Positions 22,505 to 34,800 of a stretch of 64,000 bases of DNA are shown piece by piece. Location of the stretch: positions 1-64,000 of the forward strand of contig VTPC01008750.1 in assembly GCA_011009095.1 (NCBI GenBank), in the 5' to 3' direction. Every line of letters starts with the position of its first letter. The stretch's first letter is position 1. The position numbers and the translations under genes were made by a program. Origin of the DNA: Ignelater luminosus. Lineage: Eukaryota; Arthropoda; Insecta; Coleoptera; Elateridae. The notes under the pieces are model-generated. The model was not told the origin of the DNA and did not search any database. It worked only from the letters and a program-made list of their open reading frames with translations.

Positions 22505-24929
22505 ATCCTGAATGTCGATACGATCGGAAGACATTGTATCTGCATCTAGGTACTGTTTTGAAGAATATCTTTTGATCTGATCTAGATACTAATTGAATGA
22601 ATCTCTACCCTTTAGATCCCAAATACATACTAGATCAATCGAAGTAATTAAGGTATATTTTGAAAAAATTTCTTTTTGATATTCAGTTTCCGATCTATCG
22701 CACAATGAACGTTAATACTCGGAACCATAAAAAACACGCAAGCTTACACATTCAAAAATAAAATTTTGTTAAGCAAAATAAAAACTTTATTCTGCTATGT
22801 TTTGCATCAAAATTATCAAACGAAAACAAACAAAATTTATAAACGTTATGATTTTTATTAAGTATTACACTATTAAAATATATTTAAGAGACCAGCAACC
22901 ACTTCGCAGTTCCTAAATGTTCTAGGTTTATAAGCAAAAGACAACAATGAACAAAAATACCGGCATTTTCAGATAGTTAATTAGGAATCATGAAGTCTCT
23001 CAAATTGCTTCTATTATGTTAGTGCCCTTAGTACAGCATGTTTCTGTAGTTGTCAGTACAGAAAGTTTCGGCATTTTTAAAGGTAATTTAACAAATTTAA
23101 AATTTCCAAAATTTGAATTCTTCTTCTTCTCTGGACTTTTCTCGCAAAATACAATAGGTAGAAAAATTCATTCAGACACAGTACCCTCTTAAATCATAAA
23201 TTTTGTCATCAACCATTAAAGGATTAGAGAGACTGTTGACTTTTGACGAAGGTTCTTTACAACTATAACTACTCTTTCATTTATTCATCTTAATATATGT
23301 ATTTTATGAAATGTCCACAAAACCTGTGTTAGCAACTATAAGAAAACGAGAGCATTAACAGTTTCTACGTATTTCAAAAGCGCATTTAAGTAAAAAGGAC
23401 TTTTTCTTGTCACGTTCTAAATTTTCTAAGCTATTATTTCTAAACAGACCATAATAAGATGCACTATACGTTTTATTTGATTTCTTTATTACTAAATTGA
23501 CAAAATTGGGCATAATCCAAATTATTCGTCTGTAATGATATGTAATTGTGAAAAAAAGTAAAAAGATTAATTGGATTATTTTATAACATAAAGTTGAATG
23601 TTATTTATTTTTTTATTTGATTTTAACATAAAGTTGAATTTTGTTTACTATTTACCTGTCGAACACATTAAAATACAGCGCCAGCAGTCAAAAGGATTGG
23701 AATATCTGAAGGTATATGTGTAACTAATTTACAACATGCATTCTATAAAATAATAAAATTTGTATACAAAACTGAGTATTTTTAGTTTTCCACGGTGTGT
23801 TTTGAAATATTTTGTTATTACCCACAGTGCGCTCTCGCTATTTGCAATACCTCCATCTCTACCGCACACAGACTCACTTTGTATGTCTTCTGCGCATACC
23901 TAAATGCCTTTTTACAAACGCTGGCTTGTATTTACAAATGCCCAAAATTTTTAGCTTTTGATATAAATCAGAGGCTAAAGAAAATAAAAGAAATGAAAAA
24001 CATAGGATTTCAAATCCCTGTAATTGAATTGAACCCTAAATTTCTTAGCATTCCATCTGTTGAAATAGTAAGCTATGGAATTTAAATTAATTTAAGAAAT
24101 GTTGCATAATATTCAGAAATTCCCTTGAAAAGAAATATTTGTTAGTTACTAGTAAAAGCCTTTGTGGGATTTCAAGTGAATACAAAGTTATTTTTTCTAA
24201 GTAGATGCAGCATCGATGCACTTTTAAGAAGGGCCACCTAGTATAATTCTGTAAAAAGCGTGAGACATTCGGCACCACATATACTAGGAAACAATCCCTT
24301 ATCGTGGGTGGTAAACAAGGTTATAAAAGGTAACGAATTATGATTTTCAGATTAGTTCTCAATATTTTGCCACTGAAAGTAGTTCTCTAATATATTTCGA
24401 CGTTTCAAGTACTTCTTTATTAATTCTTATTTATTATTATTCTTTATTTATTCACTTATAATAGTTTAAATCATTTTCGTGCAGCAAGACCCTTTGTAGC
24501 TGTAATAATAATTATTTAACTCATTTTGTAATAATTTAAGTTTGATCTTACATTCGGTTGCGTTTTATTTGTTGAAAAGAAACAGTTATTAAGGTTGTAC
24601 TATACTCGAATAATGATGATCTTAAAAATTAAGATTTTGACGCAAAGAATTGTTTTTAAATTACGATTGAGTTGCTATTGGTAAATTTCACTAACTGTTT
24701 ATATTAACAACAAATAAAATTTATTGTATTTTATGTGTAACAGAAGTTAGGTTTATAGACAATAACTTAATCAGTTATGGTCCTAATTAAATTCTTGCAT
24801 TTTTGTTAATGAATGAACAGTTATCGACGGCAGGATGTAATAAAATTACAATCGCTAATTTGCTTTTCTGATAGCTGTATTTATCAATAATTTGCCAACG
24901 TTTTATTTTTCATGTAACGCATGTGATAA
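22505..24929. other. Gene-free AT-rich stretch
   Basis: No coding similarity recognised over about 2.4 kb. ATCTAGATAC-like words near 22540-22640 resemble the subterminal words of the hAT end at 28438-28561, so a related non-autonomous piece is possible. A short duplication (AACATAAAGTTGAAT) occurs at about 23585 and 23626. Confidence 0.4.
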
Positions 24930-26555
24930 AATGTGAATACTTCTCTTGTGTGGGCAACGACTTCTATTGGCATTGGATATGCTCAATATGCAGAATTATC
25001 TGGTATTATAGACATGCCAAGGATGTCTAGTAGATACTATAAAAAACTCGAAAGCGAGATTGGTAACAAGTGGCAGCAGGAACTTCATTTGCAGACGACA
25101 AATGCAGCTGAAGAAGAAAGGGCTATTGCAATACAAAGAGGAGATGTGGAGCAGGGTATTCCCTACATAACTGTTATAGTTGATGGAGGCTAAGCTAAGA
25201 GATCGTACGGGCATGTTTATTCATCGCTAGCTGGTGTGGGGTGTATTATAGGGGGGAAAACCAAAAACCAAAACATTGATATAAGAAATAAATTCTATTA
25301 TATAAGCGTTTCTGCTGAAACCAGAAAGGTGAATCCTCCTACGCATCAATGTTTCAGAAACTACAGCGGAACATCTAGTAGTATGGAACAGGACATAATG
25401 GTGCAAGGCTTTAATGAAAGCGAAAAACTGTACAACATGCGGTAGAAGTATGTAATCGGTGATGGCGACTCCAGTGTGTACGCTAAGATCGTGCAAAATG
25501 TATCATACGGGATAAGTGTGTTAAAACTTGAGTGTGCAAACCACATAACGCGATCATTTACGTCAAATGTGCACAAATTAGCTGCAAACACGAAATACGA
25601 AATAACGCTGCGTCGTGTTCTTAAAAATAAAGTGGCGCGATTAAGTATTGCAGTGAGATCAACAATCAGAAAATCTACAGAGACAGACGTAAATCAACTT
25701 TGCGAAGATTTAAGAAATATACCTTATCATGTATTTGGACAGCATTCAAACTGCAGAACTGATTACTGCAAAAGGAAAAATGACGTGGAAGAGAATTTGA
25801 TTCCTGTGCTGAAAAGTAGCGAGATCTTCGAAGTGATCCAAGAACGAATGGAAAATATAATGCGGAAAGCTAGCACATTAACTAAGAATGTAACAACGAA
25901 CCACGCTGAAAGATTTATGGCCTTAGTTGCTAAGTTTTCTGGAGGAAAAAGACTAAATTGTACTCACAGGGGATCTTACCACCGGCGTTCTTACGAAGCT
26001 GCTTTAGCTGTTAATTCAGGGCCTTCGTGGCACAAAATGCTACTCTCTACTGCTCGTCAGCACTTTTTAAATTTTTGTAGGAGGGAGAAAAAGCATAAAT
26101 ATTACCAAAGTTATAAAATGCAAAATAACAGAAAACGAAGAATGGAATGTGATGTCAATAATGCAGATTATGGAGAAAATGCAGAAGAGGTTGGCTTGAC
26201 TGAAGACGAGGTAAGATCTGCAAAAGAAAAGATTTTATCGGAACTAAAGGTCGAGGATGTTGATTTAGTTCGCCAGTCGACTTTAGGCCAGCATGATAAT
26301 GTCAATTGGTTTGAAGCACGCCGAAACAGATTGACAGCATCCTGGTTTGGTCAAGTTTGCATACGCAGAGATGCAACCCCTTGCCACAATCTCGTCAAAA
26401 ATATTCTGTATAGATCACGTAATCTAACAACAGCTGCAATTATGTACGGACGATTGTATGAAAAAGTTGCCATTCGAACTACGTTCTCGTGTTTAAACAT
26501 TCTTGCGTGGATAAAACTCTGTCTAAAACACTCTTACAATAAACTATTAATTTAA
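24930..26555 (+). pseudogene. Mutator-like transposase with YqaJ nuclease start, copy 1
   Basis: The protein begins mid-domain (LVWATTSIGIGYAQYAELSG) and continues through QGIPYITVIVDGG, a TAA at 25191, SKRSYGH, GVGCIIGGKTKN, FRNYSGTSSSMEQDI, VIGDGDSSVYAKIVQNVSYG and LECANHITRSFTSNVHKLAA. These are the hallmarks of the insect Mutator-like transposase domain. After AERFMALVAKFSGGKR and a basic linker, the frame enters a YqaJ-type recombinase domain (NWFEARRNRLTASWFGQVC, then MYGRLYEKVAIR). It is truncated before the D-x-x-E-x-K catalytic motif. Besides TAA 25191 there is one other in-frame stop (25443-25445); the 359-codon C-terminal frame is intact. Confidence 0.8.
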
Positions 26556-27777
26556 TTCACTGTATCATTATTGGTAAACCAATGGCCAGTTTACTACCCA
26601 ACAAAAAGCAGTAAATAAATAAATGCAAGTTCAAAGTTTTAACAATTTCCTCGCTACTCGGCTCAGATGGGCTGGGTTCACAACTCAAAACAATAAAAGT
26701 GTTATGCCAATATTCAAAATTAAATATCTTTGAGCACCAAGTGATTTGTATAAAGATTTCTTTAATTCTCAATTTAAAAAGTGGCACAAACTCAAAATCA
26801 CTAAAGGATCTTACCAAATAGTTCAAAATTAGTTTATTGATAATAATGATTGATGGAAGTAAATTAAAATTTATTGACTGGTCTAGTAACTCGGGGTCCA
26901 AAATTATAATTTTGTGTTAAAATTTGCTACTGTTAATAAAAGCCGCCTAAAATTTACTAAAAGAAAATGGGTTATTAAACTACGAAAGTTAACAATATTC
27001 TTGCATTTTGAAAATTCAAAACGAAATTGAAAGTAAAAGTATATTCGGACCGTAGGCATGATATGATTTACGATGCTAAAGCTAAATCATTATCGCTCTC
27101 GGAAGACATTCCATTGTTAGAATTTCCTATTTGTATTGTATTAGTAATTTAAAATGTTTTGTATATATAGGGTATTTCAATACATTTATTAAATTACACT
27201 TAATATTAAATAAGATTATTTTATTTATTATGTTGAAAAGTTAGAATTCGATGTAACAAGTTGTTTAATAAATCACTAATTTTCTGTACATACCATACCT
27301 ACTATTTCCTTAAAGGTAAAGGGATGGGATTTAACTACCGGCTTAGAAAAGGCATCTTGAGAATTAGTGTTTAGTATCATAAAACACTTTCTTTGAGAAT
27401 ATGTGCTACATTCGTTTTCGTTTTATAAACGCAAAACTAAGTGGTATAGAAGATGTTAAATGTGTTGTCTAATGTTTTTGTTACAATATTAGCTTACCTA
27501 TAGTATCCCCTTAATCTCGTACCTTTTTGTTATTCTAATTAATCGTTTTTTAATAATATTAAATTTATTCAGTTAATGTCTTGTGTTTTATTGACAATAA
27601 ATGAATCAAAACCGTTTCTTGGGTGTAATTTAAGACAATTTAGTTAAAGAGAGGTGAATTAGTTGTCGGCAACACTATGATACGAGCTATAAAAGTATTC
27701 TGTACGTACTGAGATGTGGTGAATAACGTAGCTTTACCCGTTACATCATTATATTTCTGGTGATAGTGGTTGGTTTC
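26556..27777. other. Gene-free AT-rich stretch
   Basis: No coding similarity. A minus-strand open frame at 26557-26901 is hydrophobic and compositionally AT-driven and has no recognisable motif. Confidence 0.4.
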
Positions 27778-28437
27778 CTTTATCCGCCATTACACCATCC
27801 AATATAAAGTTAGTAGATAACAATTTTTCCAAACCCTCAAATATAGATATCCTAATTGGAGCAGCTAACTACTAATAACGTTTTAACAGACGCTAAACCT
27901 TCAAAATCCCAAATTCAGATTCGTTGTAACTGGAGTTGTCTCTGCCTATAACGCGAATCAGTCAGTTTCGTCAATGTGTATATCCAATGAAAGTTTGCAT
28001 GATAGTCTAAATAAATTCTGGGACAAAGAAAACGTAGAACCCAGCAATTCGTTATCACTTCTCCACGAAGAAGAAAGATTTTGTAAGCGCCATTTCAATG
28101 ATACGATTCGTCGCGATGATACTGGTAGATATGAGGTTACTATACCTTTCAATAATAAAATCCATAGTCTGGGAAATTCATATAATTTTGCCTTAAGTAA
28201 GTTTCTTTCGTTAGAAAAACGTTAAGCCAAAAACGTTCAGTTGAGAACGCAATATTCAGATTTTATGAAGAAATATCTTCAACTAAAACATGCCAATTGT
28301 GTCAAAAGAAAATTCAGAAAATATAAAACACTTCATTCCGCATTTTGAAGTCTTAAGGGAGACAGTACTCACAACACGTCTTAGGATATTTTTCCATGAT
28401 AACTTCAAAACAGACAGTGGCGTGTCCATTAATGATT
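27778..28437 (+). pseudogene. pol: BEL/Pao Pol fragment (protease end to RT start)
   Basis: The series SNIDILIGAANY (end of the BEL/Pao peptidase), SLHDSLNKFWDKENVE, EERFCKRHFNDTIRRDDTGR, VTIPFNNKIHSLGNSYNFAL and SKFLSLEKR (27960-28225) is the conserved lead-in to BEL/Pao reverse transcriptase. Shifted frames then give QYSDFMKKYLQLKH, HFIPHFEVLRETVLTTRLRI and FHDNFKTDSGVSIND, the first RT block. It ends at 28437 where a hAT terminus begins. Several stops. No LTR is visible. Confidence 0.8.
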
Positions 28438-28561
28438 AACATTATCTATATCTAGATACTATGATGTTGAATTATCTATTACTTCTATCTAGATAAAGAA
28501 TTGTTAAAATACCAGTATTTATATCTAGATACAATTCTAGAGTATCTATGCCCAACACTGA
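28438..28561 (+). mobile_element. Terminal fragment of a hAT element
   Basis: The stretch ends in TATGCCCAACACTG (28548-28561), the inverse of a canonical hAT terminus CAGTGTTGGGCATA. It contains repeated TATCTAGATA words, which look like subterminal repeats. The following 8 bases, ATGTTTGC, would be one target duplication; no partner was found. The other end is missing because Pao coding sequence directly abuts at 28437. Confidence 0.65.
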
Positions 28562-29760
28562 TGTTTGCATTTCACTAAATAATTTTAAAAATTCATGATC
28601 CAAATGCTGTTTTAGCGCAACATTCTATGCTACTAATTTTTAAGTATTATTCGATAAATCTTTAAAATTTCTGAAGTTTTTGCTAGAATATTTAAAATTA
28701 AAGATCTTGCAACAAATATCGATGTAAGTGTCACAATCAAGTGCAATAAATCCAAAAGGGTTATGGAAACTTTTTCAAAACGAAATAAGTTTAACAAATG
28801 CGTTTCCTTTATAAAGGCAATACAAGATAATATAAGTATGTAACACTTCCACAATTAACTTAACTCGCAGCGGCAGAAGAGTGCGTGCGCCTGCATTTTA
28901 TGAGTGAAAGAAAGAGGACAGAAATAGGGTGTGGCAGTATAACCAAGCGCGGATGGTTAAGAGGACGCAATGTGTGTATGCGTTCATTACATTCAGCTTT
29001 TTTTGTTATTATTAAAATTTGTTCATTTTACTTTTATGATATTATTATTTGAGTTCCTTAAGCTCTATCTTGTGATGTGTTTGAAGGCGTTTATTAAATA
29101 TTAAAAATATAAAAATGTGTTGTGCTTTTCTTTGAATAAATATGAGAATCTTCCACTAACTAAACAACAGCAGAAACCACACAATAAGAATAAAAAAAAA
29201 TAGGAACATCCTACAAGTAGAAAAAAAATAAATATTACATTAAACGATTTACTTACCTTTACTAACACTTCAACTATAATAATATAGCACAATTCACAAA
29301 CAAACATCAACAAACGCCATCACGCCATAATTGACCATCACACGTGTCACCACATCACCGTCATAATATGTAATCAGTGCGACGCGAATTATATCAATCA
29401 GTTCGATTGATTAGTTTTTAAAAAGAAAAACCAAAGAAAATTTTATAAAATACAAAACTTTATTTCAAAGTAAACTTTATGTGCGAACAGTACAAAAGAC
29501 AAGTACAGAGTAAATTGCATGTTTTAATTTTCTATTACATTGCAGTTTTATCCTAATGAAATTGAATATTATCTAGAACGTTACTTATCTCGTCTTTCCC
29601 GGAAGATTAGAATATTGAACTCGTTGCGTTGTTACATATGGTTACTCGCGCGAACTTGTGTTCCGCATGCACGGTGAACGTTCATCTGCTCGAAGAATAA
29701 ATAATTTGAATGATGAACCGCTTTTTTTTATTCTGAATCATGTCGTATGATGAAGGTGCT
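28562..29760. other. Gene-free stretch; part may be an inverted copia LTR
   Basis: No coding region recognised. If the minus-strand LTR start near 29853 is correct, the LTR would run leftward to about 29400, and several AATAAA-type signals occur there on the minus strand. A CG-richer 150-bp segment at about 28860-29010 differs from its surroundings and is unidentified. Confidence 0.35.
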
Positions 29761-29930
29761 TGATTACCTAACAACATTTACGTAAGTACTATAAAGTTAG
29801 AAGTTAGAACAGCAAAGAAAATTGCATAACCTCACCGTGTTACCAATCAAAAAACCTCCCCGTTTGTCGTTAGTATCGACTTACGTTTAAAATACCCTGC
29901 TCCACTACATCCTCTTCCAGCTCATGTAAC
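29761..29930 (-). repeat. Inverted, diverged copy of the copia PPT/LTR region
   Basis: The minus strand carries, in order, the internal 3' end (GAGGATGTAGTGGAGCAGGG), a purine tract, TTGATTGGTAACAC, GAGGTTATGCAATTTTCTTT, TACTTACGTAAATGTTGTTA and GGTAATCAAGC. The same order and most of the same bases occur at 1-170 on the plus strand, with visible divergence. It marks a second copia insertion of the same family in opposite orientation. Confidence 0.7.
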
Positions 29931-30120
29931 TCAGATGAGCAATCTGTAAATTTTATAAGTAACTAACTTTATTCCACTAGTGGATAAAATGTTAGTTAAA
30001 ACATTTCATAAGTGTGGATAAAAATCCAATTATAAGTTGATTGTGGATAAACGTATATTATTTGTTACTAACTTAACATTACTAACAGTGTTGCCAAATA
30101 TATTTTAATACACTACACTT

Positions 30121-31960
30121 TAGAATTGGGAAGCTGGAGAAGAGAAAAAGATAGTACTGCAAAAAGGTCACGTTATTCCTGATGGTATACTCTTTATAAC
30201 AGTCATAGATGATGGCAGTTAGAGTAAAAGGTCGTAAGGGCACGGTTATAGCGCTCCTGGTGGTGCTGTAAATGCTTCTTTGATAATCCCACTTCTATTT
30301 TCTTTTTCATATAAAAATGTCTAGGCTGTTACAATTGGTGCTGCCACAAAACAACCTCTGTTTTTGGGACTTTGTAACAAAATATGTACGAGTTTTATAA
30401 ATCAAAAGGAGAAGAACTAAGACAGCACAAATGTTCCCTAAATTATGCGGGACCGTCAACCGCAATGGAAAGAAGGATTTTGCTCAAGTACAAAACAACA
30501 TGGTCCCATGTGCAAATATTTTATTGATATAAATATTATATAATACTAACAGTATACATTTTCTATCTTATAGACAGATTGCAATGCAGTAGATGGCGAT
30601 TCTTCCGTGCAATCAGAAATACACGAAAAAGTATAATACGGTAGAAGTGTCATTAAAATCGAATTTGCAAATCATATAACACGACATATTAATGACAAGT
30701 TACATAAACTTGCCAAAAATACTGCTTATCCAATTAGTGGAAGACGTCTTTTGACTCAAACCACTGGAGGCGTTAGCAGAATAGAACGATTAGTAAAAGG
30801 TATCAGAATAGCAATAAAAGAATCTTGCAAAATTGAACAAGATTCCGCAGAGAAATTATGCGTTAGCGTCAAAAATGGATCGCATCATTTTGTTGGAAGA
30901 CATACCAACTGTTGGTAAGACTTAACAACGAATTTTTTCAAACATTTGTATTTGTGTCCGTTTGTAATTTGTGCAGTGATTTGTTAAAAAAAAGAGATTC
31001 GGAAAAGGAAGATCTGATATCTCGTTTCGAAGAAACAAAGCTATTATACGAAATAAAAAAGATTCTAGATATAATAGTTCGAAAGGCGGGTCGTGTTGCC
31101 TTCAATGAAACGACAAATCAAACGGAAAAGTATGTAATAAATGTTTGTCAAGTAGTTGTGTTGCTAAACTGCAAAAATGTTTTACCAAATTAATGAGTTT
31201 GATTGCGAAGTTTATTGGCGAGAAAAGAATAAACTTCAGTAACGTGCATTATACACAACAGAGGCTTTTAAAGCAGCATTAGCTCATATTTCTGGTCCAA
31301 GTTGACACTTGAGTCCTTGGAGTAAACGTTATAAGACACGACAACCAGGTCATTATTTTTCGAAGGTTATGCGACGTCGTTCTAGTATATCTTCAAAACA
31401 AAAACTAAAATTTGCAAATGAGCCACATACAAAAAAAAGAAGATTAACAACTGTGGCCCAGATAAACCAGCTGAACCAGATATGTCTGCAGAGGAGTTGG
31501 AAAAAGAATGTCAGTTATATTTGGAAAAGCTGAAATGTTGAGTGTCGAACCCTAAAGATCGTGATCATATCCAACAAATGACACGTGACCCAACATGGAA
31601 GCGCAGACTGGCGTGAACTACGGAAAACAACGCTTACGGTTTCCAATTTCGGAGAAATCATTAAACGTAGACCGTCAACTCATTGCCTCAATTTGGTAAA
31701 AAGATTTCTTTATCATAAGGTATAGGCAGTTGTCTGGCTGAACACATGAAGAGGATGCAGGTCAATTGTATATTCGAACAATGTCTAAACAGTACAATGC
31801 TGATGATATATGCAAGTACACCAGTGTGGATTGTTTACTGATCTCGGTGCTACACCAGATAGATTATTAGAAAACGAAGCTATTATTGAAATTAAATGAC
31901 TCCCTTCTCTAATAGAAGTTGTAAAGGACGTACCACTGGACAAGGATCAGACGGAGGGGG
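30121..31960 (+). pseudogene. Mutator-like transposase with YqaJ domain, copy 2 (heavily decayed)
   Basis: Motifs appear in family order across shifting frames: WEAGEEKK, LFITVIDDGS then TAG at 30220, SKRS, GHGYSAPGG, LNYAGPSTAMERRI, DGDSSVQ, IEFANHITRHINDKLHKLA, HHFVGRHTNCW, AFKAALAHISGPS and SPWSKRYKTRQPGHYF. The YqaJ part gives DWRELRKTTLTVSNFGEIIK, RPSTHCLNLVKRFLYH and CGLFTDLGATPDRLLENEAI with IEIK (D...E-x-K, about 31835-31900), so more of the nuclease survives here than in copy 1. It has many stops and frameshifts. Confidence 0.75.
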
Positions 31961-32283
31961 GGGGGGGTTGCAGCAAGCTTAGCCGCTTGAGTGCATAAGC
32001 CAGAGGTGCGCAACAGTCACTAGTAGCAACCCTTCCCAGTGTGCGGTCGCCTTTTACTTTCATTTACATTTTGTGTATGTGTTTCTTATATTTTTCGGTG
32101 GTCTCGACTCACTATTTCGTGTACATACAATATTTTATTGTTGTACAATTTCTAATAACAATTTCTTATATAAACAATCTTTTATTGTTTTACACTAGCG
32201 CTCAACTTGTGGCCGACAAAGAAATAAAGAACTGTCACAACAAAAGTGTAATTAACAAGCTCGTGAAGAAATGAAAAGCGCTA

Positions 32284-32945
32284 TTGTTCTATAAAAACCT
32301 TAAATATTTTTCAAGTAGGTCCGAAAAGTTTACAGTGAAAAAGAAGCGTTGGCATTTCCCGCTCGACGCTGTAACTTTGCAAAGTTGGAAAGAAAATCGT
32401 TATATGAACAACATTAGAAGAAGTAAGAGGTTGAACCGAAATACCGCGTCGGCAAACAAAACAGATCAAAGTATGGCTGTCGTCCAGATGTCGAGTAAAC
32501 AACTGCAACAACTACTAGCTGAAATTCAAGCCAAATAGAGAAGGTCAGGGAAGAATTTACGATGAAAGCTCGAAGTTCCACGCCTGCCACATCCATTAGT
32601 CCGGCACCGAAGAATGGAAGTTTTGTAAATTGCACGTCCCGTTTTTCTGGAAGGACGAACGAAGATGTAAATAGTTTTATTGATGCTGTAAAAACATACA
32701 AAGATTGCGCTTTAGTGTCAAATGAGTATATCATGAGGATTTCCAATGCTATTAACCGGCCCAGCAGCTACCTGGTGGTTAGGAATAAAAAACACCGTCG
32801 AAGAATGGAAAAAAGCCGTCGACACCTTAAGGGCCGCATACGGACCATCAAAACCAGCGTCGCAAATATACCGTGAAATATTTTCACAACAGCAAGATGG
32901 AAACCCTTCCACGGATATTTTTGTTAGTAACGTGCGCGCGCAGTA
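32284..32945 (+). pseudogene. gag: Ty3/gypsy-type Gag fragment
   Basis: The region 32473-32535 encodes MAVVQMSSKQLQQLLAEIQA, a typical Gag N-terminus. After a frameshift 32562-32760 gives FVNCTSRFSGRTNEDVNSFI and YKDCALVSNEYIMR. A further frame (32746-32945) gives GPAATWWLGIKNTVEEWKKA and IYREIFSQQQDGNPSTDIF. This is the Retrotrans_gag pattern (sGpAa-W). Three frames are needed. Upstream 31961-32280 may contain the 5' LTR/leader, but no boundary was established. Confidence 0.75.
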
Positions 32946-33797
32946 AAGAATATAAGTATATATTAGTGGTAATCGATGCCTTCACTAAATTTGTGTGGTT
33001 ATATGCAACAAAGGCCACCACAACACAGGAAACTATTAAGAAGCTAGAGGTACAAAGCGTCATAGTTGGAAATCCCAAAAGAATAATTTCTTATCACGAC
33101 ACTGCTTTCTTGTCTGTTTCCCAGTTTGCTGAGTAGTGCAGACAACGAGACATCAAGCACATCTTAATTACCACAGGTGTACCAAGAGGCAATGGACAAG
33201 TTGAAAGAATCAATCAGATAATTATACCCGCGCTGACAAAGTTATCAATCGACAAACCTGAAAATTGGTATAAGTATATCGACAAGCTACAAACCTTCTT
33301 GAACAACACCTAGAAGCATAGATAAGACTCTATTTGAAGTGATGGTGGACATTAAGATGCGAACACCTCAAGAAACTCGTATCCAAGAAATAATAGAAGA
33401 AGAATAGGTTCACCTGTTTGAAGAAGGAAGAGAAGAATTAAGGAGAAAAGCTAAGATGTTCATCTCAAAAGTACAAAAAGAAAATAAAGCCACCTTCAAC
33501 AGAAGACGTAAGCCCGCAAGAAGATACAAAATTGGTTACTGGGTTGCAATCAAATGCTCTTAATTCGCTACCAAGGCCGGAATTCGATCAAAGTTCCTCG
33601 GACCGTATGAAGTGATGAAAAGGTCCGGATTGGATCTTTACATAGTCAACAAACGAGGCAACGGGGAAGGTTCAAACAAAACCACATCCTTTGCTGATCA
33701 GATGAAGCAATGGTATCCGCACGAGACCGATCCCGATAAAACATCATCCGATCTTGATGGAACATCGTCCGAGACGTCCGATAATCAGGATGACTGA
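32946..33797 (+). pseudogene. pol: Ty3/gypsy integrase fragment, internally deleted element
   Basis: Gag (VSNVRAQ) passes within a few bases to the integrase core: YILVVIDAFTKFVWLY (first D), IISYHDTAFLSVSQF (the expected S-D-R-G-T-A-F reads S-Y-H-D-T-A-F, so the second D is lost) and TGVPRGNGQVERINQI (E kept). The C-terminal FLGPYEVMKRSGLDLYIV and TTSFADQMKQWYPHETDPDK follows to a stop at 33797. The capsid end, protease, RT and RNase H are missing, an internal deletion of the kind generated by recombination or template switching. Stops occur at 33134, 33311 and elsewhere. Confidence 0.8.
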
Positions 33798-34764
33798 GAT
33801 GTAGGATGGACCCCACTCCCGGCAATCGAGTAGTCATCAGTCAGTCGAAAGGAAGTCGTCGATGAAGCAGAAGAAAGCAACGGGCAGAATTTTTCATTCA
33901 GTTCGTTGGAAGAATATAATTCGTAAGTAGAACATCGATTCGTGCCAAAATTCTGTCGGTAATGCATATCGTTTTTCACATGCATCTATTAAGTCTATAT
34001 TGCGTGTGGCTTCTTGTTACAGCACCGTAGTATCATAGTTAAATTACACGCTGTGTGTAACGCCAAACGCGTTTCGGATTATAACTTACGCACATTTAGC
34101 GTTACACATAACACATAGCACGTATGAAGTTGAAGTTAAAAGTATGGCAAAAAGGGTTAGAAAAACTATTGCTATCTTTTAGGAGCATCAAATGTACGCA
34201 TTTACGAATTCTACGACTTTGAAAGACCACTAAAATCTTACTAAAACTACACATTCAGTACAGCTCACAGAATAGAAGATTTATTTCTAGAGGATTTTTA
34301 TTTTACAATTATTGTTTCACTTTTTGTAAATCATACGCAAAGTAGACCTAACAGATATATCGTTTTTCGCCCAGGGTTACTCTATGTTCTTGGCAGTTTT
34401 AGTGCAAGTGAGTTCTGGCTCCTTATTTGCTACCATACCACTCGGTAAATGCTAATATTAAAAAGTGTTTTAGCTTGAGTAGTGATAGAAAATAATCATC
34501 GATTTGGTACGTTAATCCACCACAGTGAAACTTATAGAATTTAGTGATGTAAATGAGAACTTTCTATTTTCATGAGATTTATTGACTGTTTTAGAATTAA
34601 CTGTATGGAATTACACATAGAATAACCGAAGATAAACAACGATCTCGTAGTTATAGGATTGTTAATGTTCATTATATAACTACTAATGCAATGAAGCTAC
34701 AAATCATAATAAACATTGTACCCGGGGCCGTCTTGAGTATTTCCAAGAAAAGCGGAACGGGTTA
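33798..34764. other. Gene-free; possible 3' non-coding part of the gypsy element
   Basis: No gene. A short inverted repeat, TGTGTAACGC (about 34049) against GCGTTACACA (about 34099), could fold into a hairpin or be an LTR-internal feature. No PPT-plus-LTR boundary could be shown. Confidence 0.35.
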
Positions 34765-34800
34765 ATTAGTAGTTTCGTGTATAAATTCAATGCTTACGAC

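Noticed and set aside
23795..24085. 96-codon plus-strand ORF with a hydrophobic Cys-rich start
   Set aside because: No homologous motif recognised and no supporting splice or promoter signals.
26557..26901. Hydrophobic minus-strand ORF of 114 codons as a membrane protein
   Set aside because: AT-driven composition, no conserved motif, no promoter context.
28860..29010. tRNA-derived SINE
   Set aside because: No A or B box (no GGTTCGAATCC-like word) and no terminal poly(A) or repeat support.
31945..31975. Poly-G run as a regulatory or telomeric feature
   Set aside because: Single homopolymer of about 12 G next to degraded YqaJ sequence; most likely slippage or a sequencing artefact.
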